Shown here piece by piece: positions 32,678 to 43,237 of a stretch of 64,000 nucleotides of DNA (positions are counted from its first letter, which is position 1; each line of letters starts with the position of its first letter). Below the pieces are notes generated by a model, which had not been told where the DNA came from, made no database searches, and saw only the letters and a program-made list of their open reading frames with translations. The DNA is taken from NCBI GenBank assembly GCA_950097015.1, contig CATNEN010000011.1, positions 3,252,501 to 3,316,500 of the forward strand, written 5' to 3'. The translations under genes were made by a program, and so were the position numbers. The DNA comes from Macrostomum hystrix (Eukaryota > Platyhelminthes > Macrostomidae).

Positions 32678-33359
32678 TGCAACATTAATTAATTTATTTA
32701 TTAAATGATATCACGTGTGTTTTAGGTCTAAAGAACCTAGAAAATTGCGAACCGGTTTACATAGTTTATAGTCGTTATTTATTATTTATTAGAAAACATT
32801 TTTTTGCTTGAAGAAAGCTTTCCTTAATTATGAAGTCAAATAAATTGATTAAATATCTCTTTGTTATAACCATTTTAGTCTTGTTTTTTGGAGTATAGTA
32901 ATGTATTTATGCTCTTTGCTCAATCGTAGCTTTATCCCATTAGATTATCTCAGTGTGCTCAGGAGTCAGCGAAATGGGCAGGATTGCCTCCTCGCTGGCT
33001 GCAGGACGAGTGTTACCTTATTGTGTGCCACTGCCCGCAGCCCTCCTGCAAGTATTTGTGTTTACTATATGATAGCTAGACCTGAAATACACCTGATGTA
33101 CAGATATTGCTCTGATTTTCTAAAAACTATGTACAACTTTTCAGTCCGTGGACTTTTGGTTTGGGTCCTCAGCCAATGCTGATACGTACTCTACTGCTGT
33201 TAGTTTATTGAAGCAATTATTAATTAAGTAATTTAGTAATTAACTATTCGGCTACAACCAAACTTTTATTTCATTAAACGATTCATAGTTTTAATATATT
33301 CACTTTTAATTTCAGAAATTCAAAAATCTAGATAAAAAGAGAACGCACACACTAACACA
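32678..33359 (+). promoter_or_regulatory. GATD3 3' end, SINE piece and BMP receptor upstream region
   Basis: An AATAAA at 32839-32844 lies 162 bases after the GATD3 stop codon and is a good polyadenylation signal candidate. A SINE fragment at 32950-33055 follows. The last 200 bases before 33360 are AT-rich and should hold the receptor 5' UTR. Confidence 0.5.
32950..33055 (+). mobile_element. SINE fragment (tRNA-like family 2, copy B)
   Basis: It carries GTGCTCAGGAGTCAGCGAAA and, about 60 bases on, CCACTGCCCGCAGCCCTCCT. Both words occur in the same order in the copy at 56600-56645. The tRNA-like head is absent. Confidence 0.75.
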
Positions 33360-36300
33360 ATGTTGAGCCGCGTTCTCATGCTCAGCCTAGTTGCTCTAGC
33401 TGCTCAAGCATTGTCAAGCGACCCTAGTCCCATAGCAGCCAGTTCTCAAACGTCAGCAACAGCTCAGCCGCTTTGGTGCCTATGCAACGATCACACACAC
33501 TGTCAGAATCCGCCAATAAATTTGAGAATACCAACTGCTTCTAATAACAGCATTGATGATAATCAAACGATAGCTAGCAATAGCTTATTATTGAATCCTT
33601 TGTTAGTTTGCGAAGCTCGGGGTTTGAGACCATTCTGCTACGCTTCGAAGCATCGAATAGACAGCAGTCGAGTTATTGTACAATACGGCTGCCTAGCTAG
33701 GGAGAGTAACGTGCTGCAGTGTATTGGCACGTCGGCTAGTTTGCATCACGTGCCGAAAGCCTTGGAGTGTTGCAACAGTAGTCAGTTGTGCAATCTGCTG
33801 TTGAAACCGCAGCTGCCAATGTCAACCCAAACTTCGTCATCATCAGCTGATCTATCGTCTTCTCCTTCTTCGTCGGGAGATAATCAGCAGACTCCATCGT
33901 CCACTCTGACTCTGATTGCTCTGGTATCAGTGAGTACAGTATTCGGTCTAGTGCTCATCATTGCCGCCGTGTACTTCATCGCTAAAAGATTATTAAATAA
34001 AGGTGGTTTGCGCGGTAGGGGCGGGAAATCCCTGCCACCAAGAGACGCGCTTGAGTTGAGACCCCTTGGCTTTGATCAGCACACTGTCACCACTCCGCTG
34101 ACCAATGTGGATAGTCAGCAGGAGCCGATGACGCAGAGTTTGTGCAGTCCGCAGTGCGTCGACTTCAGCAGCGGCAGCGGCAGCGGCGTGCCTAAAATTG
34201 TACAGAGAACCATCGCCAAGGAGGTGGGGCTTATTCAGAATATTTTCAGTTTCATTTTGTCACAGAATTTCTGAAGGATTTTCTCACACAGTCACACACC
34301 AAGCTCAGTTTATCTCACATTTCTCACCCACCAAGCTCAGTTTATCTCACACTTTCTCACCCACCAAGCTCAGTTTATCTCAAATTTTCTCACCCAACAA
34401 GCTCAGTTTATCTCAAATTTTCTCACCCAACAAGCTCAGTTTATCTCACATTTTCTCACCCTCCAAGCTCAGTTTATCTCACATTTCTCACCCACCAAGC
34501 TCAGTTTATCTCACACTTTCTCACCCACCAAGCTCAGTTTATCTCAAATTTTCTCACCCAACAAGCTCAGTTTATCTCAAATTTTCTCACCCAACAAGCT
34601 CAGTTTATCTCAAATTTTCTCACCCAACAAGCTCAGTTTATCTCAAATTTTCTTACACAGCCACACACTAATTTCAGCTTTTCTCACATTTATTCTCACC
34701 CAATTCGTCTCCCAGGTGTCCCACCTACACGCTGTCGGTCGTGGCCGCTTCGGCGAGGTTTGGCGCGGCGAATGGCGTCACGAAGACGTAGCCGTGAAGG
34801 TGTTTTATTCCACAGAGGAGGCTAGCTGGGCCAGGGAGTCATCAATCTATGAGCAGTGCCTCATGCGGCATGAGAACATCCTGGCATTCTTGGCCTCAGA
34901 TATTAGCGGCACAGGCGGTTGGACTCAAATGGTGCTCATCACCGAATATCATCCCTTGGGATCTTTGCACGATTTTTTAAGCCAACAGCCGATGCTAACG
35001 CTCAACGACACTTTGCGCTTGATTTTCTCGGCCGCCAAAGGCGTGGCATTTTTGCACACCGAAATCTGTGGCAATCCCGGCAAGCCCGCCCTAGCACATC
35101 GCGACATAAAGAGTAGAAATATTCTGCTCAAGTCTGGCGGAGTCTGCTGCATCGCCGATCTGGGATTGGCTGTGCGATATTCCAGGTGAGTGACTGTCGA
35201 TTCTTCTGCTGCCAACTGCTTCGGTTTTTCCCGACTCTTTTATGGGAGTTTTGAGGATTTTGTTCCCAGCTCTGACAGAGAGGGAGTTCTGAGGATTTTA
35301 TTACCAACTCTCACAGAGAGGGAGTTTTGAGGATTTTGTTCCCAGCTCACTCAGAGAGGGAGTATTGAGGATTTTATTCCCAACTCTGACAGAGAGGGAG
35401 TTCTGAGGATTTTATTACCAACTCTGACAAAGAGGGAGTTTTGAGGATTTTATTCCCAACTCTGACAGAGAGGGAGTACTGAGGATTTTATTCCCAACTC
35501 TGACAGAGAGGGAGTACTGAGGATTTTATTCCCAACTCTGACAGAGAGGGAGTTTTGAGGATTTTATTACCAACTCTGACAGAGAGGGAGTTTTGAGGAT
35601 TTTATTACCAACTCTGACAGAGAGGGAGTTTTGAGGATTTTATTCCCAACTCTGACAGAGAGGGAGTTCTGAGGATTTTATTACCAACTCTCACAGAGAG
35701 GGAGTTCTGAGGATTTTGTTCGCAACTCTCTCAGAGAGGGAGTATTGAGGATTTTATTACCAACTCTGACAGAGAGGGAGTTTTGAGGATTTTATTACCA
35801 ACTCTGGCAGAGAGGGCGTTTTGAGGATTTTATTACCAACTCTGACAGAGAGGGAGTACTGAGGATTTTATTACCAACTCTGACAGAGAGGGAGTATTGA
35901 GGATTTTATTACCAACTCTGACAGAGAGGGAGTTTTGAGGATTTTATTACCAACTCTGGCAGAGAGGGAGTTTTAAGGATTTTATTACCAACTCTGACAG
36001 AGAGGGAGTTTTGAGGATTTTATTACCAACTCTGACAGAGAGGGAGTTTTGAGGATTTTATTACCAACTCTGACAGAGAGGGAGTTTTGAGGATTTTATT
36101 ACCAACTCTGGCAGAGAGGGAGTTTTAAGGATTTTATTCCCAACTCTGACAGAGAGGGAGTACTGAGGATTTTATTCCCAACTCTGACAGAGAGGGAGTA
36201 CTGAGGATTTTATTCCCAACTCTGACAGAGAGGGAGTATTGAGGATTTTATTCCCAACTCTGACAGAGAGGGAGTTTTGAGGATTTTATTCCCAACTCTG

Positions 36301-37137
36301 ACAGAGAGGGAGTATTGAGGATTTTTTTCCCAACTCTGACAGAGAGGGAGTTTTGAGGATTTTATTCCTAACTCTCACAGAGAGGGAGTTTTGAGGATTT
36401 TATTCCCAACTCTTTCAGAATGGGGAATATTCCTTCCCATTGTCTAAGAAGAGACATTTTTTATGGTTTTATTTAAAAAATAAATATGAGTTTTTAGGAT
36501 TTTTCTAAACTATTTCAGAGAGTGAGTCGAGTATTTTATTCCCAACTTTAGAAAGAGGGGTTTTAATGATTCTATTACGAAATTCTTTTAGAAATTAATA
36601 ATATTGTAATCCTAATGCAGTTAAGGAGCCGTATTTGGGATTTGTACAACAGGTTTCGCACTGAAATTCATCCCTACGCCATCCATCGCCAGCATCAGCG
36701 GTATGCTAGATCCTGCGCCGCCCCTAGTGCAGGGCACTAAGCGCTACTTCGCCCCGGAGATCCTGGACGCCACCCTGGACACTCGCTGCTTCGAAGCCCT
36801 GACCCAGGCTGACATGTACGCCTTCTCGCTAGTGATGTGGGAGACTCTGCTGCGCTGTTCGATACCCGGCCAGCTAGAGCCGATACCGTATCGATTGCCG
36901 TTTAGCGAACAGGCGCCAAATGATCCCTCTGTGGAGCTGATGCAATCGTTAATCTGCGAGCAGGGTCTCAGGCCGCCAGTGTCAGCTCAATGGCTAGCCA
37001 ATAATCTGGTATCGGTCATTGCTGAGACCATGGTCGAATGCTGGCAACATAGGGCCAGTGCTAGGCTGACTTCGTTGCGAGTTAAGAAAACTTTCCGCGA
37101 TCTTGACGAAACTGTACGATCGATTGCCGACTGTTGA
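33360..37137 (+). CDS. BMPR1: BMP type I receptor serine/threonine kinase (3 exons)
   Basis: Exons 33360-34223, 34716-35185 and 36693-37137 give 592 residues. Residues 1-18 are a signal peptide. The ectodomain (40-144) has ten cysteines ending CCNSSQLCN, as in the activin-receptor family. A serine-rich linker of about 35 residues follows, then a transmembrane helix (183-208). The GS box is [19 protein letters not shown] (270-288). The kinase has GRGRFG (296-301), Lys316, Glu329, HRD (416-418) and DLG (436-438). The L45 loop reads DISGTGGWT (350-358), close to the BMPR1A/B and thickveins loop and unlike activin or TGF-beta type I loops. This predicts signalling through Smad1/5-type partners. 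For exon 3 the acceptor at 36692 was chosen because it keeps frame and the family length. One exon encodes everything outside the kinase. Both introns are tandem repeats. Confidence 0.94.
34280..34680. repeat. 34-bp minisatellite in BMPR1 intron 1
   Basis: About 12 copies with AAGCTCAGTTTATCTCA and TTTCTCACCCA; the two alternating variants (CAACAAG and CCACCAAG) form a larger duplicated block. Confidence 0.93.
35225..36425. repeat. 38-bp minisatellite in BMPR1 intron 2
   Basis: About 31 copies with GAGGATTTTATTCCCAACTC followed by TGACAGAGAGGGAGTT. Decayed copies continue to about 36560 in the direction of exon 3. Confidence 0.95.
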
Positions 37138-37159
37138 TGATGGGACGGGCAGATGGTGC

Positions 37160-40100
37160 GAATAAGGAAGGAGGAATCGTAGCAAGAATCGAAGGAGGGT
37201 AGCTAGAATTGAACGATGAATCGTAGCTAGAATCGAAAGAGGAACCGAAGGAGGAATCGTAGCTAGAATCAAATGAGGAATCGTAGCAAGAATCGAAGGG
37301 GGAATCGTAGCTAGAATCAAAGGAGGAATCGTAGCAAGAATCGAAGGGGGAATCGTAGCTAGAATCAAAGGAGGAATCGTAGCAAGAATCGAAGGGGGAA
37401 TCGTAGCTAGAATCAAAGGAGGAATCGTAGCTAGAATCAAAGGAGGAATCGTAGCTAGAATCAAAGGAGGAATCGTAGCTAGAATCAAAGGAGGAATCGT
37501 AGAAAGAATCAAAGGAGGAATCGTAGCTAGAATCAAAGGAGGAATCGTAGCTAGAATCAAAGGAGAAATCGTAGCTAGAATCAAAGGAGGAATCGTAGCA
37601 AGAATCAAAGGAGGAATCGTAGCTAGAATCAAAGGAGGAATCGTAGCTAGAATCGAATGAGGAATCGTAGCTAGAATCAAAGGAGGAATCGTAGCTAGAA
37701 TCGAATGAGGAATCGTAGCTAGAATCAAAGGAGGAATCGTAGCAAGAATCAAAGGAGGAATCGTAGCTAGAATCAAAGGAGGAATCGTAGCTAGAATCAA
37801 AGCAGGAATCGTAGCTAGAATCAAAGGAGGAATCGTAGCTAGAATCAAAGGAGGAATCGTAGCAAGAATAAAAAGAGGAATCGTAGCTAGAATCAAAGGA
37901 GGAATCGTAGCAAGAATCAAAGGAGGAATCGTACCTAGAATCAAAGGAGGAATCGTAGCAAGAATCAAAGGAGGAATCGTAGCTAGAATCAAAGGAGGAA
38001 TCGTAGCTAGAATCAAAGGAGGAATCGTAGCTAGAATCAAAAGAGGAATCGTAGCTAGAATCAAAGGAGGAATCGTAGCTAGAATCGAATGAGGAATCGT
38101 AGCTAGAATCAAAGGAGGAATCGTAGCAAGAATTAAAGGAGGAATCGTAGCAAGAATCAAAGGAGGAATCGTAGCAAGAATTAAAGGAGGAATCGTAGCA
38201 AGAATCAAAGGAGGAATCGTAGCTAGAATCAAAGGAGGAATCGTTGCTAAAGTCAAAGGAGGAATCGTAGCAAGAATAAAAAGAGGAATCGTAGCTAGAA
38301 TCAAAGGAGGAATCGTAGCAAGAATAAAAAGAGGAATCGTACCTAGAATCAAAGGAGGAATCGTAGCAAGAATCAAAGGAGGAATCGTAGCAAGAATCAA
38401 AGGAGGAATCGTAGCTAGAATCAAAGGAGGAATCGTAGCTAGAATCGAATGAGGAATCGTAGCTAGAATCAAAGGAGGAATCGTAGCTAGAATCAAAGGA
38501 GGAATCGTAGCAAGAATAAAAAGAGGAATCGTAGCTAGAGTCAAAGGAGGAATCGTAGCTAGAATCAAAGGAGGAATCGTAGCAAGAATAAAAAGAGGAA
38601 TCGTAGCTAGAGTCAAAGGAGGAATCGTAGCTAGAATCAAAGGAGGAATCGTAGCTAGAATCAAAAGAGGAATCGTAGCTAGAATCAAAGGAGGAATCGT
38701 AGCAAGAATCAAAGGAGGAATCGTAGCTAGAATCAAAGGAGGAATCGTAGCAAGAATCAAAGGAGGAATCGTAGCTAGAATCAAAGGAGGAATCGTTGCT
38801 AAAGTCAAAGGAGGAATCGTAGCAAGAATCAAAGGAGGAATCGTAGCTAGAATCAAAGGAGGAATCGTAGCTAGAATCGAATGAGGAATCGTAGCTAGAA
38901 TCAAAGGAGGAATCGTAGCTAGAATCAAAGGAGGAATCGTAGCAAGAATCAAAGGAGGAATCGTAGCTAGAGTCAAAGGAGGAATCGTAGCTAGAATCAA
39001 AGGAGGAATCGTAGCAAGAATCAAAAGAGGAATCGTAGCTAGAATCAAAGGAGGAATCGTAGCAAGAATAAAAAGAGGAATCGTAGCTAGAGTCAAAGGA
39101 GGAATCGTAGCTAGAATCAAAGGAGGAATCGTAGCAAGAATAAAAAGAGGAATCGTAGCTAGAGTCAAAGGAGGAATCGTAGCTAGAATCAAAGGAGGAA
39201 TCGTAGCTAGAATCAAAAGAGGAATCGTAGCTAGAATCAAAGGAGGAATCGTAGCAAGAATCAAAGGAGGAATCGTAGCTAGAATCAAAGGAGGAATCGT
39301 AGCAAGAATCAAAGGAGGAATCGTAGCTAGAATCAAAGGAGGAATCGTAGCTAGAATCAAAGGAGGAATCGTAGCAAGAATCAAAGGAGGAATCGTAGCT
39401 AGAATCAAAGGAGGAATCGTAGCTAGAATCGAATGAGGAATCGTAGCTAGAATCAAAGGAGGAATCGTAGCTAGAATCAAAGGAGGAATCGTAGCAAGAA
39501 TAAAAAGAGGAATCGTAGCTAGAGTCAAAGGAGGAATCGTAGCTAGAATCAAAGGAGGAATCGTAGCAAGAATCAAAAGAGGAATCGTAGCTAGAATCAA
39601 AGGAGGAATCGTAGCAAGAATCAAAGGAGGAATCGTAGCTAGAATCAAAGGAGGAATCGTAGCAAGAATCAAAGGAGGAATCGTAGCAAGAATCAAAGGA
39701 GGAATCGTAGCTAGAATCAAAGGAGGAATCGTAGCTAGAATCAAAAGAGGAATCGTAGCTAGAATCAAAGGAGGAATCGTAGCAAGAATCAAAGGAGGAA
39801 TCGTAGCTAGAATCAAAGGAGGAATCGTAGCAAGAATCAAAGGAGGAATCGTAGCTAGAATCAAAGGAGGAATCGTTGCTAAAGTCAAAGGAGGAATCGT
39901 AGCAAGAATCAAAGGAGGAATCGTAGCTAGAATCAAAGGAGGAATCGTAGCTAGAATCGAATGAGGAATCGTAGCTAGAATCAAAGGAGGAATCGTAGCA
40001 AGAATCAAAGGAGGAATCGTAGCAAGAATCAAAGGAGGAATCGTAGCTAGAATCAAAGGAGGAATCGTAGCTAGAATCGAATGAGGAATCGTAGCTAGAA

Positions 40101-40990
40101 TCAAAGGAGGAATCGTAGCTAGAATCAAAGGAGGAATCGTAGCAAGAATAAAAAGAGGAATCGTAGCTAGAGTCAAAGGAGGAATCGTAGCTAGAATCAA
40201 AGGAGGAATCGTAGCTAGAATCAAAAGAGGAATCGTAGCTAGAATCAAAGGAGGAATCGTAGCAAGAATCAAAGGAGGAATCGTAGCTAGAATCAAAGGA
40301 GGAATCGTAGCAAGAATCAAAGGAGGAATCGTAGCTAGAATCAAAGGAGGAATCGTAGCTAGAATCAAAGGAGGAATCGTAGCAAGAATCAAAGGAGGAA
40401 TCGTAGCTAGAATCAAAGGAGGAATCGTAGCTAGAATCGAATGAGGAATCGTAGCTAGAATCAAAGGAGGAATCGTAGCTAGAATCAAAGGAGGAATCGT
40501 AGCTAGAATCGAATGAGGAATCGTAGCTAGAATCAAAGGAGAAATCGTAGCTAGAATCAAAGGAGGAATCGTAGCTAGAATAAAAAGAGGAATCGTAGCT
40601 AGAGTCAAAGGAGGAATCGTAGCTAGAATCAAAGGAGGAATCGTAGCAAGAATCAAAAGAGGAATCGTAGCTAGAATCAAAGGAGGAATCGTAGCAAGAA
40701 TCAAAGGAGGAATCGTAGCTAGAATCAAAGGAGGAATCGTAGCAAGAATCAAAGGAGGAATCGTAGCAAGAATCAAAGGAGGAATCGTAGCTAGAATCAA
40801 AGGAGGAATCGTAGCTAGAATCAAAGGAGGAATCGTAGCTAGAATCGAAGTAATTATCGTTGAAGCATCGAATAAGGAATCGTAGCTAGAATCGAAAGAG
40901 GAATCGAAGCAAGAATCGAAGGAGGGTAGCTAGAATTGAACGAGCAATCGTAGCTAGAATCGAAGGAGGAATCGTAGCTGAGGTCAAGGT
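37160..40990. repeat. 24-bp minisatellite, about 160 copies
   Basis: The unit contains AATCGTAGCTAGAATCAAAG plus GAGG. It starts about 25 bases after the BMP receptor stop codon. A 24-bp unit without stops on the minus strand yields a 1276-codon frame (36994-40824), an eight-residue ILATIPPL-type repeat that also runs antisense into the receptor's last exon. I regard it as non-coding. A rare GTTGCTAAAGTC variant at 38243, 38795 and 39875 marks higher-order duplications (552 and 1080 bp apart, both multiples of 24). Confidence 0.96.
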
Positions 40991-41464
40991 AAGAAATAAT
41001 AGCAAACATGTAATTAGGAGTGAGATAATATGCACCTTCGACATAATCATGCCTTAATTTTGTAAGTTACTTGCCTTATTTTAGTTAAAAGGCGTGCCTA
41101 TTCAAATTTTTATGCTTTGCTCAAGTGAGTGTATTTAACTGCTAGCTATTTATCATTTGGCTTCTTACCAACGGTGACAATCAAATGCTTAGTGAGTAAT
41201 TATGCACTTGTAGTTGAACAACATTGTGTACATTTTTGTAGTTTAATGTTTCCTTTCAAAATTCTTTGCTGCTTGACTAAATATACCAAATGGCATGTAC
41301 TTTTATGATTAATTTTATGTAACCCATTGCTAGTCTAATTATGTTCCCCTGAATGGCTTCGATGGGAGTTTTTTGAACAGGTTATTTCAAATTTCTTTCT
41401 TTATTGTTGCTCTGTTCTTATTGTATCTCTTTTCTTTCTCCCTCGTTCAAATAAACCTTCATTT
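40991..41464. other. Spacer, nothing recognised
   Basis: AT-rich DNA between two arrays; no gene or dispersed element identified. Confidence 0.5.
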
Positions 41465-42095
41465 CCATTGTCACTCCTTCCCGATTTCACTCCTTACCTG
41501 TGTCACTTCTTACCTGTGTCACTCCTTACCTGTGTCACTCCTTACCTGTGTCACTCCTTACCTGTGTCACTCCTTACCTGTGTCACTCCTTACCTGTGTC
41601 ACTCCTTACCATTGTCACTCCTTACCTGTGTCACTCCTTACCTGTGTCACTCCTTCCCGATGTCACTCCTTACCATTGTCACTCCTTACAAGTGTCACCC
41701 CTTCCCGATTTCACTCCTTACAAGTGTCACCCCTTACCGATGTCACTCCTTACCAGTGTCACCCCTTACCAGTGTCACTCCTTACCGATGTCACTACTTC
41801 CCGATTTCACTCCTTACCGATGTCACTACTTCCCGATTTCACTCCTTCCCGATGTCACTCCTTCCCGTTGTCACTCCTTACCGATGTCACTCCTTACCGA
41901 TGTCACTCCTTACCAGTGTCACTCCTTACCGATGTCACTCCTTACCAGTGTCACTCCTTACCAGTGTCACTCCTTACCAGTGTCACTCCTTACCAGTGTC
42001 ACTCCTTACCGATGTCACTACTTCCCGATTTCACTCCTTCCCGATGTCACTCCTTACCGATGTCACTCCTTACCGATGGCACTCCTTACAGATCG
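41465..42095. repeat. 16-bp minisatellite, about 39 copies
   Basis: The unit is TCACTCCTTACCAGTG with GATG, TGTG and ATTG variants and a TTCCCGATT form. All three plus-strand frames stay open because the unit has no stop in any register. Confidence 0.95.
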
Positions 42096-42704
42096 ATGTA
42101 AATCTATCTCATGGTCACACCTCGCCTATCTCTATTGTATTTAAAAGATGAATTTAAAAGAAATTTTAAGTGCCTTTTAGATGTTGCAATTTTGTAAATA
42201 TTATTAACATAATTGTACATCTATGGCATGTTTTTAATTTGCCAATCGTCATATACTACTTATTCACTGATTAGTAGTGTGTAAATAAACTGAATAGCGG
42301 CTTGATATAGATCTCATATATTAAATTGAATCGCTTTTATTTTATCCACAGCTCGGGTTCTTGCACTTTTATCGCGTATATTTGACACCCGATTTCAATT
42401 TTTTTCGTGTCTATTTCCTCTAGGGCGCTGTTTTAGAAGCTTACATAATATTTTATAGTGCTTTACAGTGTCTAAATTTATAAGGAAACCGATCGATGAA
42501 CAAAAAACTAGGTCCATCTAATGTTTCTCTCTCGCCTGGGCTATTTTTGTCAAACAAATAAACTTCCGTCGTGTTTATTTTACTATATTTTAAATTATTT
42601 ATTTATTACTGATTATTATAAGTTGCATTTTTTTCGCTGAAAAAATTATTGCGACTGATTTGGGAATCGAAAAATATATAGATAGGTAGGTAGGAAAGGG
42701 ACTA
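42096..42704. other. Spacer, nothing recognised
   Basis: AT-rich. The missing first exon of ATG5 may lie here or in the adjacent array region, but I could not identify it. Confidence 0.4.
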
Positions 42705-43172
42705 TTTTGACTAGTCAAAAACGTGGACAAGTAAATAGGTACATAAAAAAGTAAAAACAGGTTGGTAAGAAAGTAGTGAGGTGAGTTAAACATTTTAAAG
42801 GTAGATAATAAAAGTAGACAGGTAAATAGAAGAGTAGACAGGTAAATAGAAGAGTAGACAGGTAAATAGAAAAGTAGACAAACGAATTGAAAAGTAGACA
42901 GGTAGATAAGAAAGTAGACAGGTAGATAAGAAAGTAGACAGGTAGAGAAGAAAGTAGACAGGTAGATATGAAAGTAGACAGGTAGAGAAGAAAGTAGACA
43001 GGTAGAGAAGAAAGTAGACAGGTAGAGAAGAAAGTAGACAGGTAGAGAAGAAAGTAGACAGGTAGATAAGAAAGTAGACATGTAGATAAGAAAGTAGACA
43101 TGTAGATAAGAAAGTAGACAGGTAGATAAGAAAGTAGACAGGTAGATAAGAAAATGAGACAGGTAGGAAGTA
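42705..43172. repeat. 20-bp minisatellite upstream of ATG5
   Basis: About 22 copies of GTAGACAGGTAGAGAAGAAA with GATAAGAAA and AATAGAAGA variants. It ends about 65 bases before the first recognised ATG5 exon, so it is either in an intron or in the 5' flank. Confidence 0.95.
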
Positions 43173-43237
43173 AGAAAGTTTAGTTCTATGCCAAATAAAT
43201 TCTCACCCTGCGGCTCGGTCGCGTCACCTGTCCGCAG

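Noticed and set aside
36621-36692. Upstream acceptors for BMPR1 exon 3 (AG at 36620 and 36652)
   Set aside because: The first gives an immediate stop and the second is out of frame with the kinase. The AG at 36691-36692 keeps frame and family length.
36994-40824. 1276-codon minus-strand frame
   Set aside because: It is a 24-bp satellite read in a stop-free register and continues antisense through a real kinase exon. It is listed as an observation only.
41373-42151. Three overlapping plus-strand frames of 210-240 codons
   Set aside because: The 16-bp array lacks stops in every register. Three-frame openness is a repeat signature, not coding.
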